64,000 nt of DNA, from NCBI RefSeq assembly GCF_019456655.1, contig NZ_CP080332.1:2418001-2482000 (forward strand), given 5' to 3'. The notes beneath the pieces were generated by a model, which worked only from the letters and a program-made list of their open reading frames with translations, did not search any database and was not told the origin of the DNA. The translations under genes and the position numbers were made by a program. This document shows positions 27,519-36,046 of this stretch, piece after piece (the first letter of the stretch is position 1; each line of letters starts with the position of its first letter). The stretch comes from Mycolicibacterium diernhoferi. GTDB lineage: Bacteria; Actinomycetota; Actinomycetes; Mycobacteriales; Mycobacteriaceae.

Positions 27519-29660
27519 CTACGCCCGTAGAGTGCAGTCCCGCGGCGTGACGAGCTCGAGGTCGCGCAACGGCTGTTCGTCCTCGGCGCGCACCTCGACC
27601 GCGAGCAGCGTGCCGCAGCCCGGGCAGGCGTAACCGTCGGCGCGCAGCCCGGGGTGTAGCCGGATCTTGCGGCCGAGGTCCTCGGCCGCCAACCGGGCGT
27701 GCGCCGCGTAGCCCTTCCAGTTCTCCTCGGCGGGGGCCAGCACGTGCCCGCAATCGCAGGCGTACACCGGTGAGCCCTCGTCCCGCGCGATGACCAGGTG
27801 GTCGCCGATCCTGCGCACACCGTCGGCCGGGTCGACCCGCCGCGCACCGTGCGACTTGTCCTGTTTCCACAGTCGCCGCTGCGCCCGCGCCCGGTCGCGC
27901 TTGGCCGCGGTCGCCGCGACGTCCACCGCACCGTCGACCAACACCACCGCGTAACTTCGCTCGGCGCTCTCCGTGGAGATCCGCCCGGCCGAGACGTCGT
28001 GGGCCACCGCCTCCGGGTCGGCGTCCAGCGCATCGCCCCAGCCGCCGCCGCCGTGGAAGCTCCAGTCCACGACATCGCCTGCCGTCAGGTGTAATTCGCC
28101 CGGGGAGCCGGTGTAGACGACGGGCTCACCACCGCGCAGGATCGTGACCTGGTGCGTGGATCCGGGCATGCCGCCGTGAATGCCCTGGGAGTTGGGCATC
28201 GACATGCTGTGCCCGGCCATCACGCCGTGCATGAAGCCGGTGTCGTGCAGGGTGAACGACGAACTGACCGACACCCCGCCGTGGTTACGGCCTGCGCCGC
28301 CGCCGTCGGTGTTCGCCGACCGGTACAGGTAGAGAAGCGGGAAGACAGACTCCTCGCCCTCGACATTGTTGAACTGCCCGGTGAGGATCTCGTTGGGTCC
28401 GCGGTAGTCCACGCCGTTGCCGGCGACCGTAGCGCCGGCGCCGCCGGCCAGCACCTCGGTCATCGCCCCGCCGAACGGTTCACCGTACTGGTTACGGCCG
28501 GCGATGTGGAAGATCATCAACCCGCCGGTGGTGACCGCCTTTGCCTCCCCGCGCAATTCGTCGTGGGCGCTGACCAGCGTGGAGATCGCGGTGCTCGCGG
28601 TGCTCTGCACGACGCTGGCCGCGCCGGTGGTGGCCGCACCGCACGGTGCGGGATGGCGGGCGTTGACGATGCTGCCCTCCGGCGCGGTGACCTCGATGGC
28701 GCGCATGACGCCGCTGTTCCACGGGATGTCGTGGGCGATCACCGGCAGGATGGCGGCGAACACGCCGCCGCGCAGCCCGGACATGGTGCAGTTGAAGAAG
28801 CCGGGCAGCTGCTCGGCGGTGTTGCCGTAGTCGAATACCAGCCGGTCGCCGTCCTTGCGCAGCTCCACCTCGACCCGGGCCAGCGTCGCCTCGTGCCCGT
28901 TGTGGTCGAAATAGGTTCGGGCCCGGCTGATTCCGTCCGGCAGGGTGAGCAATCGCTCGCGCACCTGCTGCTCGGAACGGTCGAGCATGGTGGACATGAC
29001 GGTGGTGACCACATCGGCGCCGTAGCGCTCGACGAGGCGCAGCAGGCCCTCCTTGGCGTGGTTGTTCGCCGCGATCATCGCCTTGAGGTCCAGGCCCAGA
29101 TTGGCGGGCAACCGGGAGGCGGCCAGGATCAGGTTCCACACGTCCCGGCGGATCCGGCCGCCCTCGATGAGCTTGGTGGGCGGCAGGATCAGGCCCTCCT
29201 GGTACACCTCGCGGGCATCCGGGGACCAGCTCGACGGGGTCATGCCACCGATATCGAGCACGTGGGCGCAGCTGCCCACCCAACCGATGCGCACACCGTC
29301 GTGAAAGACCGGCTCGATCATCGTGACGTCGGGCATGTGCAGCGCGCCCTTGTACGGGTCGTTGGTGATGAACACATCACCCGCCCGGGCGCCCTCGACG
29401 ATTCCGTCGGTGTCGGTGCAGTCGGCGATGATGTGGTTCACCACCGTCTCCATCGATCCGGAGTGAAAGAGGTTGTGCGGCCCCATCGCAACCACCTCAC
29501 CGCTCGCGAGATACACGCCGGTGTTGCAGTCGTTGGCCTCGGTGACCAGCGGTGATCCGGAGACGTTCTTGAGCACCGCGGATTGCTGGGCGACGATGGC
29601 GGTGAGTCGGTTCCGGACGACCTCGTAGGTGATGACGTCGACGTCGGTGCGGGTTGTCAT
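27519..29660 (-). CDS. hydantoinase B/oxoprolinase-family subunit with fused acetone-carboxylase-gamma-like zinc domain
   Basis: A protein of 713 aa. Residues ~1-560 form the HyuB/acetone carboxylase alpha-type domain (THEVVRNRL-like ITYEVVRNRLTAIV, NDPYKGALHMPDV, FFNCTMSGLRGG, GGGAGRNHGG). The last ~110 residues carry two cysteine pairs, CDCG and CPGCG, separated by ENWKGYA...RKIRLHPGL, resembling the small gamma subunit of acetone/acetophenone carboxylases. With the HyuA-type partner this suggests an ATP-dependent carboxylase or an amidohydrolase. It starts 3 nt after hyuA ends. Confidence 0.83.
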   Translation of the reverse strand: MTTRTDVDVITYEVVRNRLTAIVAQQSAVLKNVSGSPLVTEANDCNTGVYLASGEVVAMGPHNLFHSGSMETVVNHIIADCTDTDGIVEGARAGDVFITNDPYKGALHMPDVTMIEPVFHDGVRIGWVGSCAHVLDIGGMTPSSWSPDAREVYQEGLILPPTKLIEGGRIRRDVWNLILAASRLPANLGLDLKAMIAANNHAKEGLLRLVERYGADVVTTVMSTMLDRSEQQVRERLLTLPDGISRARTYFDHNGHEATLARVEVELRKDGDRLVFDYGNTAEQLPGFFNCTMSGLRGGVFAAILPVIAHDIPWNSGVMRAIEVTAPEGSIVNARHPAPCGAATTGAASVVQSTASTAISTLVSAHDELRGEAKAVTTGGLMIFHIAGRNQYGEPFGGAMTEVLAGGAGATVAGNGVDYRGPNEILTGQFNNVEGEESVFPLLYLYRSANTDGGGAGRNHGGVSVSSSFTLHDTGFMHGVMAGHSMSMPNSQGIHGGMPGSTHQVTILRGGEPVVYTGSPGELHLTAGDVVDWSFHGGGGWGDALDADPEAVAHDVSAGRISTESAERSYAVVLVDGAVDVAATAAKRDRARAQRRLWKQDKSHGARRVDPADGVRRIGDHLVIARDEGSPVYACDCGHVLAPAEENWKGYAAHARLAAEDLGRKIRLHPGLRADGYACPGCGTLLAVEVRAEDEQPLRDLELVTPRDCTLRA

Positions 29661-29663
29661 GGG

Positions 29664-31784
29664 TCAGGCGTCCTTCTGGCTGGTGCGGATGACCGTGTTC
29701 TCGAGTTCGTCGATGACGGCGGTCTGGTCGGGCCCCACGAAGATGGTGGTGCCGGGGTGTTCGATCACGGCGGGTCCCTGGATGCGGTCACCGGGGCGCA
29801 GGTCGGTACCCCGCGCGACGTCCGCGGTCACGAACCCGTAGGTGGGCCCCAGGTATACCGGCCGCGAGGTCGGCATGTGGCATGCACCGGCATCGGCGCT
29901 GACGACGTGCTGGACCCGCGGTTTGTCCAGCTTGCCCTTGGCCTGCACACGCAGCGACACGATCTCGACGCCGGCGCCGAGGAACAGTGCCTCGCTGCCG
30001 TACAGCTCGACGAACTGATTCGCGAAGGTGTCCATGATGCGGATGATCGACGCGGTGTCCAGCGCGCCGGCCTCGACCGGAATCGACAGGCTCTTGCTCT
30101 GCATCCGGAACCGGACATCGGCGAAGCGCTGCAGGGTGATTCGCTCGGTGAGTGCGCCGCCTTCCAGGAGTTCCTCGGTGGCCTCGGCTTCCAGCGATGC
30201 GAAATTGCGGGTCAGCCGGGCGGGGTCGAATGCATCCAAGGCGGCGTCCCAGGTGGCCGAATGCATGGGATCGGACAGCTCGGCGGTGATGTGCAGGTCA
30301 CTCATCGCCGCACCGAACGCCGAGTGCACGGTCGCGGTGGCCGGGACCAGGATGGACTGGGCGCCGAGTTCCGCGCCGAACTGGTGGCAGTGCGCGCCGC
30401 CGGCACCACCGTAGGCGTACACCACGAAGTCACGCGGGTCGTGCCCGTGACCCACGGTGAGGGTGTCGAGCAGATCCGCCATCCGGTGGTCGGCGATGGA
30501 CTTGATGCCGTGGGCGGCCTCGGACACCGTCATCCCGAGCGGTTTGGCGATCATGTCGTGCATGGCGCGCTCGGCGCCTTCCCTGTCCAGCGCGAAGCTG
30601 CCGCCCAGGAAGTAGGACGGATCGATGATGCCCAGCACCACGTCGGCGTCGGTGACGGTGGGTTGGGTGCCGCCGCGTCCGTAGCAGACCGGGCCGGGAA
30701 CCGAACCCGCGCTGGTGGGACCGACGACGAGTTGTCCACCGACCACCCGCGCGATCGAACCGCCGCCGGCGCCGATCGCGGTGATCTGAACCGCCGGCTT
30801 GAGCACGCGGTACCCGTTGACCTGCTGCACCGGCGTGACGACGGGCTGATAGTCGGTGATCATGCCGACGTCGAAGGACGTACCACCCATATCGGTGGTC
30901 AGTACGTTCGGCGTGCCGAGGCGCCGGGCGAGCTGGGCGCTGGCGAGCACTCCGCCGGCCGGACCCGAAGTCAGGATGGAAACGGCTGTCTCGCCGCACC
31001 TTTCGGGTGTGATGACGCCGCCCCCGGAGTCCAGGATGCGCAGCGAGCCCTTGAGGCCGCGGTCCCGCAGCGACCCGTTGAGGTTGGTCATGTAGCCGCG
31101 CACGGCCGGGCCCAGGTAGGCGTTCAGTGCGGTGGTCGCGGTGCGCTCGTACTCGCCGAGTACCGGCGCCAGATCGCTGGACACGCTCAGGTACACGTCG
31201 GGGGCCATCTCCCGGATGATCGCCGCGACCCGCTGCTCGTGGCAGGGCTCGCGGAAGGACCACAGCAGGCAGACCGCGATGGCCTCGACGCCGTCATCCA
31301 GCAGTGCCTGAACCTGGGTGCGCACCTCGGCTTCGTCCAGGGGCGTGACGATGGCGCCCTTGTAGTCGATGCGCTCGGTGACCTCGCGGATCAGCGGCCG
31401 GCCGACGACCGGCTCGGCCTGTCGGCGTGCGGAGTCGCGCATGACCTCATGCAGTTCGCGGCCGGCCCAGTGCCCGGTGGCCCGCTGCATCAGGATGGCG
31501 TCGCGGAAGCCCTTGGTGGTGATGATCCCGGTCTTGACGCCCTTGCGTTCGATCAGCGCGTTGGTGGCGACGGTGGTGCCCAGGCCGAAGTAGTCGACGT
31601 CCTTGAGGATCGCCCCGGCTTCCAGGCCGAGTTCCTGCTCGGCGAGTGCCAGTGCGTTGTTCACGCCCTCGGACGGGTCATTCAGCGTGGTCGGCGTCTT
31701 GAGTAGGCGCGCGGTGCCGGACTCGTCGAGCAGCACGGTGTCGGTGAAGGTGCCACCGATGTCGATGCCTACGGAATATGCCAT
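29664..31784 (-). CDS. hydantoinase A/oxoprolinase-family ATPase subunit
   Basis: A protein of 706 aa beginning MAYSVGIDIGGTFTD, the phosphate-1 motif of the ASKHA-type N-terminal domain. The second half shows TTDMGGTSFDVG and IGAGGGSIA, the ATP-binding segments of HyuA/acetone carboxylase beta. The family activates a carbonyl or amide oxygen by phosphorylation in hydantoinases, 5-oxoprolinase and acetone/acetophenone carboxylases. It is first in a two-gene operon with the HyuB-gamma fusion and divergent from a TetR gene. GGGAAGAGG precedes the ATG. Substrate specificity cannot be assigned. Confidence 0.88.
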   Translation of the reverse strand: MAYSVGIDIGGTFTDTVLLDESGTARLLKTPTTLNDPSEGVNNALALAEQELGLEAGAILKDVDYFGLGTTVATNALIERKGVKTGIITTKGFRDAILMQRATGHWAGRELHEVMRDSARRQAEPVVGRPLIREVTERIDYKGAIVTPLDEAEVRTQVQALLDDGVEAIAVCLLWSFREPCHEQRVAAIIREMAPDVYLSVSSDLAPVLGEYERTATTALNAYLGPAVRGYMTNLNGSLRDRGLKGSLRILDSGGGVITPERCGETAVSILTSGPAGGVLASAQLARRLGTPNVLTTDMGGTSFDVGMITDYQPVVTPVQQVNGYRVLKPAVQITAIGAGGGSIARVVGGQLVVGPTSAGSVPGPVCYGRGGTQPTVTDADVVLGIIDPSYFLGGSFALDREGAERAMHDMIAKPLGMTVSEAAHGIKSIADHRMADLLDTLTVGHGHDPRDFVVYAYGGAGGAHCHQFGAELGAQSILVPATATVHSAFGAAMSDLHITAELSDPMHSATWDAALDAFDPARLTRNFASLEAEATEELLEGGALTERITLQRFADVRFRMQSKSLSIPVEAGALDTASIIRIMDTFANQFVELYGSEALFLGAGVEIVSLRVQAKGKLDKPRVQHVVSADAGACHMPTSRPVYLGPTYGFVTADVARGTDLRPGDRIQGPAVIEHPGTTIFVGPDQTAVIDELENTVIRTSQKDA

Positions 31785-31832
31785 GGAACGCCTCTTCCCG
31801 ATTCGCGCACAATTTGTCGATCTGTAATGTCA

Positions 31833-31849
31833 CTTTACGTGCTGTAAAG
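31833..31849. promoter_or_regulatory. palindromic operator between hyuA and TetR
   Basis: A perfect inverted repeat CTTTAC-GTGCT-GTAAAG. It lies in the 140-bp gap between divergent hyuA-like and TetR genes, so it probably serves the adjacent TetR. The arm CTTTAC is the same as the arm of the recurring CTTTACA-N14-TGTCA site, but arm spacing differs (5 versus about 14). Confidence 0.65.
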
Positions 31850-31924
31850 CGAAAATTTCTAACGCATGGGGTCGTGCGTTGGCTCACATCCCGGTCGGCG
31901 CGGGCGGCCCGCTAGTCTGGCCCG

Positions 31925-32515
31925 ATGGCCACCCTGCGCGACGTCCAGAAGCGGCAGACCCACGCGTTGTTGCTGGCCAAGGGGTTGGAGCTGTTCGGGT
32001 CGAAGGGTTATGCGGCCACGACCATCGACGACATCGCCGCCGCCGCCGGCGCCACCCGGCCGACCTTCTACGCCCACTTCGGATCCAAGGCCGCGCTGAT
32101 GATGGAACTCATCGCCGAGGTCGACGGGATCCTGACCACCGCCGACGATCCACCCCTGACGACGGTGGTCGAACTCGGCCGGCAGGAGTTGATCCGTGCA
32201 TGGCTGGACCGCAAGTTCGATCAGTGGCCGGTGATCCGGCCCTACATGCTGGTCGCGCACCAGGCCGAACCGAGTGAGCCGGAGGTGGCCGCGACGCTGG
32301 ACCGTTGGCACGACGGGACGATCGAGTGGATGTGCGCGGGCCTGGACAAGGCCGACCGGTTCGATCCGGCGAGCCGTCGGGCTCGGTGTGTGCTGGCCTT
32401 CGGAGAGTTCGAATACCTGTCGCGGCAATGGTTTCGGCGTGGCTGGCTGATCGATCGCCCGACCTGCCTGCAGACCCTGACCGACTCCTGGTGCGCGCTA
32501 CTGGGTGGCGAGTGA
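31925..32515 (+). CDS. TetR-family transcriptional regulator
   Basis: A protein of 196 aa. The N-terminal TetR helix-turn-helix reads GYAATTIDDIAAAAGATRPTFYAHFGSKAALM. The ligand-binding C-terminal domain is unassigned. It is divergent from the hyuAB operon with a palindrome between, so local auto- and cross-regulation is likely. Its end overlaps the convergent MFS gene by 18 bp. Confidence 0.9.
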   Translation: MATLRDVQKRQTHALLLAKGLELFGSKGYAATTIDDIAAAAGATRPTFYAHFGSKAALMMELIAEVDGILTTADDPPLTTVVELGRQELIRAWLDRKFDQWPVIRPYMLVAHQAEPSEPEVAATLDRWHDGTIEWMCAGLDKADRFDPASRRARCVLAFGEFEYLSRQWFRRGWLIDRPTCLQTLTDSWCALLGGE

Positions 32516-33745
32516 CCCGGCCAGAGCCTCCTCGGCTTCGTCGGCGGGCACGTGCCCACGGGTGAGCAGCAACAGTGCCACCGCCGCGGCCAGCGCGGCG
32601 CCGAACATCGTCAGCCCCATCGGCACGGCACTGTGCTGACCGGCCAGGCCGACCAGTGGAGCGGCCAGCGCGCCGGTGCCGTACTGCAGGAAGCCCAGCA
32701 CCGCGGATCCGGTGCCGGCGGCGTGCCGAACCTCGGTCGTCGCGAGCATCGCCGCGTTGGAGTAGATGAAGCCCATGCAGCCCATGAAGCAGGCCATCAG
32801 CGCGACCGTGGGCCAGTGTGGGACACCGCCGATGGTGACGGTCACCAGCAGCAGCGCGCTGACCACGACCATGGCGGCGACGCCGGCCATCAGCACCCGG
32901 CGCGGCGAGTGGGACTTCACCAGTCGGGCCGCCACCGCGGTGCCCGCCCCGACGGTCAGCGAACAGGCGCCGAAGGTCAGCGAATAGTGGCCGGGGGACA
33001 GGCCCATGATGTTCTGCAGCACGAACGGTGAGGCGGAGATGTAGCCGAACATCGCCGCCGAGGTGAAGGCCATGGTCAACGTGTAACCGATATAGAAACG
33101 GTTGGTCAGCACGCTGTGGGTGCTCGACGCCAGCGCCTTGAGGCCGCCCGGCCGGCGGAGTTCGACCGGTAGGGACTCCTTGACCACGAACAGCACGCCC
33201 AGCAGCATCAGCAGGCACAACAGCGCCAGTGCGCCGAAGACCGCGCGCCAGCCCAGGCTCGTCACGATGGCGCCGCCGATGATGGGCGCGGTGAGCGGGG
33301 CGAGCACGCCGATCAACATCATCACCGCGAACAGTCGGGCGGCCTGCGATCCGCGGGCGCGATCGGCGATGACGGCGCGGGCGATGACGACCCCCGCCGC
33401 CCCGCCGACACCCTGGATGAAGCGCAGGCCGACGAGGATCTCGATCGTCGGGGCAAAGGCGCACAGGATGCTCGCGGCCAGGCAGGCGATGGTGCCGATG
33501 ATCAGCGGTTTCCGGCGCCCGTACCGGTCCGAGAGTGACCCGATCACCAGTTGCCCGGTGGCCAGGCCGGCCAGGAACGTGGTCAGCGTCAACTGGATGG
33601 AGGTGGCGGGGGTGCCGAGGTCGGTGGCCATCTGCGGAAAGGCCGACAGGTACATGTCGATCGCGAACGGGGTGACCGCGTTGAGCAGTGCCAGGACCGC
33701 GATCAGGGCCATCGAGGGCGCGCTGGACTCCTTGGCAGAACTCAT
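32498..33745 (-). CDS. MFS drug-resistance transporter, Bcr/CflA type
   Basis: A protein of 415 aa; the ATG at 33745 is chosen because GGAAGG sits 5 nt upstream, while the GTG six bases earlier touches it. Twelve transmembrane segments; DMYLSAFPQMATDL is typical of Bcr/CflA, with motif A GSLSDRYGRRKP. It is probably a drug:H+ antiporter of the cytoplasmic membrane. It is divergent from a MarR gene with an AT-rich palindrome between, the usual efflux-regulator pair. Confidence 0.9.
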   Translation of the reverse strand: MSSAKESSAPSMALIAVLALLNAVTPFAIDMYLSAFPQMATDLGTPATSIQLTLTTFLAGLATGQLVIGSLSDRYGRRKPLIIGTIACLAASILCAFAPTIEILVGLRFIQGVGGAAGVVIARAVIADRARGSQAARLFAVMMLIGVLAPLTAPIIGGAIVTSLGWRAVFGALALLCLLMLLGVLFVVKESLPVELRRPGGLKALASSTHSVLTNRFYIGYTLTMAFTSAAMFGYISASPFVLQNIMGLSPGHYSLTFGACSLTVGAGTAVAARLVKSHSPRRVLMAGVAAMVVVSALLLVTVTIGGVPHWPTVALMACFMGCMGFIYSNAAMLATTEVRHAAGTGSAVLGFLQYGTGALAAPLVGLAGQHSAVPMGLTMFGAALAAAVALLLLTRGHVPADEAEEALAGSLATQ

Positions 33746-33792
33746 GAACACCTTCCGGTCATCGATCCCCGGCTCGGACGGCGCCCAGCCAG

Positions 33793-33814
33793 ATACATAT
33801 ATAAGAATATGTAT
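33793..33814. promoter_or_regulatory. MarR-type operator
   Basis: A perfect inverted repeat ATACATAT-ATAAGA-ATATGTAT inside a very AT-rich stretch (33793-33836), in strong contrast with the surrounding GC. It lies between the divergent MFS and MarR genes. A partial copy, ACGTATGT, follows at 33823-33830. Confidence 0.8.
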
Positions 33815-33841
33815 TTCTAGAAACGTATGTCAAAATAGGTT

Positions 33842-34312
33842 ATGGCCGAAGTGATGGACGACACCACGCGCATCCGGGACCTGGCGGTGACGCTGCACGA
33901 TCTGTCCTGGCGGATCTCACGATTCGCGCCGGCCCAGGTCGGGCTCGACCCGCTGCCGGCCTCAGAACTGCTGGTCTTACGTGCGGTGATGGACGATCCG
34001 GGCCGCAGCGTGTCGGAAGTGGCGACCGCGGTGGCGATGCAGCCGAGCAACGTCAGCGCCGCGGTCCGCGGACTGTGCGGCCGAGGGCTGCTGGAGAAAC
34101 GCGTGGATCCCGCCGACCGGCGGGTGTCGTTGCTGCACCCCACCGCGCGGGCGTCCGGTGACCGCACTGCGATCGAGGACGTCGTGGTCCAGACCGTGAC
34201 CGCCGCATTGGCCGAGTTGCCCCGCGAGGCGATCGAGTTGCTGCTGACCGCGACCCCGACGCTGCGGGAGCTGGCTGTCCAGGTGGCCGCGACCCGGGTC
34301 TCGGCGATCTAG
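33842..34312 (+). CDS. MarR-family transcriptional regulator
   Basis: A protein of 156 aa. The winged helix is visible: LVLRAVMDDPGRSVSEVATAVAMQPSNVSAAVRGLCGRGLLEKRVDPADRRVSLLHPT, with recognition helix and the wing D-x-R-R. It probably represses the divergent MFS pump and itself, released by a ligand. Its 3' end overlaps the convergent TetR gene by 4 bp. Confidence 0.9.
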   Translation: MAEVMDDTTRIRDLAVTLHDLSWRISRFAPAQVGLDPLPASELLVLRAVMDDPGRSVSEVATAVAMQPSNVSAAVRGLCGRGLLEKRVDPADRRVSLLHPTARASGDRTAIEDVVVQTVTAALAELPREAIELLLTATPTLRELAVQVAATRVSAI

Positions 34313-34854
34313 CTCTGCTTGAGCCCCACCGCGTGCCGCAGCTGAGCCAGGAACTGGCCCTCGTCGTCGCTACGGACGATGTAGTGCGACACCGCAACCC
34401 GGATCGCGGTGGACGCCTTCACCTGTGCATTGGAACCGCTCAGGAGTTTGAGCAGGCGGGCCCGCATCACCGGTAACACGTGACTCAGCTGGGCGATGAC
34501 CACCTCGGGCTCGATGTCGATGATCCGCACCCCGGAATAGGACTGCTGGTACTCGACGATGAATCGCAATGCCGCATCGAGCTTTTCGGTGCCACGCAGA
34601 CCTGCGGTCGCGGTGCTGATGCCGGTGTCGAACATCTCGCGCTCGTAGTCGCCGAAGGCCCCCAGCAGTTCCTCCTTGGAGGCGAACCACCGGTACAGCG
34701 TCGGCCGGGACACGCCGGCCTGCAACGCCACCTCCGACAGGCTCAACTTGGTCTGCCCGTTGCGTCCGAGCACCTCGGCCGTCGCGGCAAGAATCCGGCG
34801 TCGCGTCGAGGTGTCCTCGGCAACGTCGGAGTGCGCGGACGGCGGCTTGTTCAC
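34309..34854 (-). CDS. TetR-family regulator, paralogue of the one at 39419
   Basis: A protein of 181 aa with GTG start at 34854. The DNA-reading part TKLSLSEVALQAGVSRPTLYRWFASK is almost identical to that of the regulator at 39419, and the whole proteins are about 60% identical by eye, including DIEP and ATAIRVA.SHY.VRSDD. They may recognise the same operator. TACCAT ends 7 nt before the GTG, so leaderless expression is possible, but no CTTTACA-N14-TGTCA site precedes this gene. The APH gene lies 25 nt upstream on the same strand. Confidence 0.9.
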   Translation of the reverse strand: MNKPPSAHSDVAEDTSTRRRILAATAEVLGRNGQTKLSLSEVALQAGVSRPTLYRWFASKEELLGAFGDYEREMFDTGISTATAGLRGTEKLDAALRFIVEYQQSYSGVRIIDIEPEVVIAQLSHVLPVMRARLLKLLSGSNAQVKASTAIRVAVSHYIVRSDDEGQFLAQLRHAVGLKQS

Positions 34855-34879
34855 GGTACCGATGGTAAAGGGTGCGCCA

Positions 34880-36004
34880 TCACATCGAAGCCTTCAGTGC
34901 ATAAACCGTGTCGAGATCTTCCAGCGCGGCCACCGACCGGGCGAGCCCCTCCAACGCGATGTTCTCGTCCTGCATGCCGCCCATCCCGGCGGTGATCAGA
35001 GCCGCGATGTAGGCGTACAGCGCCCCCTGGCGGAACCGTTGCCAGAGCTGCTCCCGGTCGATCGCGGGACCCCCGGCGGCCCGCAGCTCGGCGCGGTAGA
35101 GGTCGAGCAGATCGTGTTGGGTCTGCACCCGCTCGGCGGTGGTCATGCCGGTGATCAGTGTGTAGGACAGCTCGCGGGACGGGTGGCCTCGGCGCACCGC
35201 CTGCCAGTCCAGCAGTCCCGCTCTTCCGTTGCGGAAGTACACATTTCCCGGATGTGCGTCACCGTGCATGACGGTGTGCGCGCCGCGGTCGATCACGGCG
35301 GCGACCGCGCGGTAGTTGTCGATGATGAACTGGCCCGCGCGCACCGGAATATCGGTTCTGCCCTCCAGCCGGCGGGCCGCGGCGTTGGCCAGCGCGCCGG
35401 TCAACAGCGAGGTCGCGTCCGCGGACGCGGAGTACACCCAGGGGTAGGGGTCCAGTCGCTGCCAGAAGGTCGCGTGCACCCGGGCCAGCAGCTCCACGAT
35501 CAGCGCCGCGCGGTCGGCGTCGAGCGGATGCAGAGTGTCGGGGAATTCACATGAGCCCCCGGCCGCCAGGTCTTCGAGCACGAGCACGAACCGTCCCGTC
35601 ACCGGATCGAAGGTGGCACCGTGGCAGGCCGGCACATCACCCAACTGGCCGGACAGTTCCCGGTAGAACCGCACCTCGGTGTCGGCCAGGCGGCCCAGTT
35701 CCCCCATCAGCCGGGTGGCCACCGTCTCGGCCGGCATCTTGACGAACACCGATGCGGGCACGTCGTCTCCGGTCAGAGCCATGCGGGCGCGTGTGGAGGT
35801 GCCGGCGTCCCCGTCGAGCAACGTGACCGAGGTGACCGTGCGCCCGAGCAGGCCGGACAGATACTCCGGGTCCAGATCGGCGATGTGGCGGGGGACGGCG
35901 CGGGTCCGCCCGAAGATGGCGTCGGTTGCGATACGTTGCAAACCGCGCCCGAGATGCGCGGCCAGACCGAACACCGGGGCGACGCTGCTGACCTGCGGAG
36001 GCAT
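34880..36004 (-). CDS. APH-family (aminoglycoside-phosphotransferase-fold) kinase
   Basis: A protein of 374 aa. The kinase core shows VFVKMPAE (ATP Lys), catalytic loop VMHGDAHPGNVYF and metal-binding DWQ in GLLDWQAVRRGHPSREL. The fold is shared by antibiotic kinases, choline/homoserine kinases and many uncharacterised enzymes in mycobacterial lipid and steroid catabolic clusters. Here a metabolic role (phosphorylating an alcohol) is more likely than resistance. The ATG is 6 nt from a TAAGCT in the shared operator, indicating leaderless expression. Confidence 0.85.
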   Translation of the reverse strand: MPPQVSSVAPVFGLAAHLGRGLQRIATDAIFGRTRAVPRHIADLDPEYLSGLLGRTVTSVTLLDGDAGTSTRARMALTGDDVPASVFVKMPAETVATRLMGELGRLADTEVRFYRELSGQLGDVPACHGATFDPVTGRFVLVLEDLAAGGSCEFPDTLHPLDADRAALIVELLARVHATFWQRLDPYPWVYSASADATSLLTGALANAAARRLEGRTDIPVRAGQFIIDNYRAVAAVIDRGAHTVMHGDAHPGNVYFRNGRAGLLDWQAVRRGHPSRELSYTLITGMTTAERVQTQHDLLDLYRAELRAAGGPAIDREQLWQRFRQGALYAYIAALITAGMGGMQDENIALEGLARSVAALEDLDTVYALKASM

Positions 36005-36011
36005 CGTGCAA

Positions 36012-36040
36012 GCTTACAAATCAAAACGAACTTGTAAAGC
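36012..36040. promoter_or_regulatory. shared operator/promoter copy 2, perfect palindrome (APH / CoA-transferase)
   Basis: TTACA (36014-36018), 14 nt, TGTAA (36033-36037), with arms extending to TTACAA/TTGTAA. Toward APH: TTTACA, 16 nt, TAAGCT, 6 nt, ATG. Toward the CoA-transferase: CTTACA, 16 nt, TAAAGC, 6 nt, ATG at 36047. It is thus a symmetric promoter-operator serving both divergent genes, both potentially leaderless. Confidence 0.72.
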
Positions 36041-36046
36041 GCTGTG

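Noticed and set aside
29583..31706. A 707-codon plus-strand frame over the hyuA-like gene
   Set aside because: Shadow of the HyuA coding frame; no family features and no ribosome binding site.
34855..34879. A copy of the shared element before the TetR at 34309
   Set aside because: GGTAAAGG is present but there is no partner arm at the 14-nt distance, only a TACCAT -10-like sequence.
34880..36004. An aminoglycoside resistance gene
   Set aside because: The APH fold is present, but the context and the shared catabolic promoter point to a metabolic kinase; no resistance-type subfamily features were recognised.
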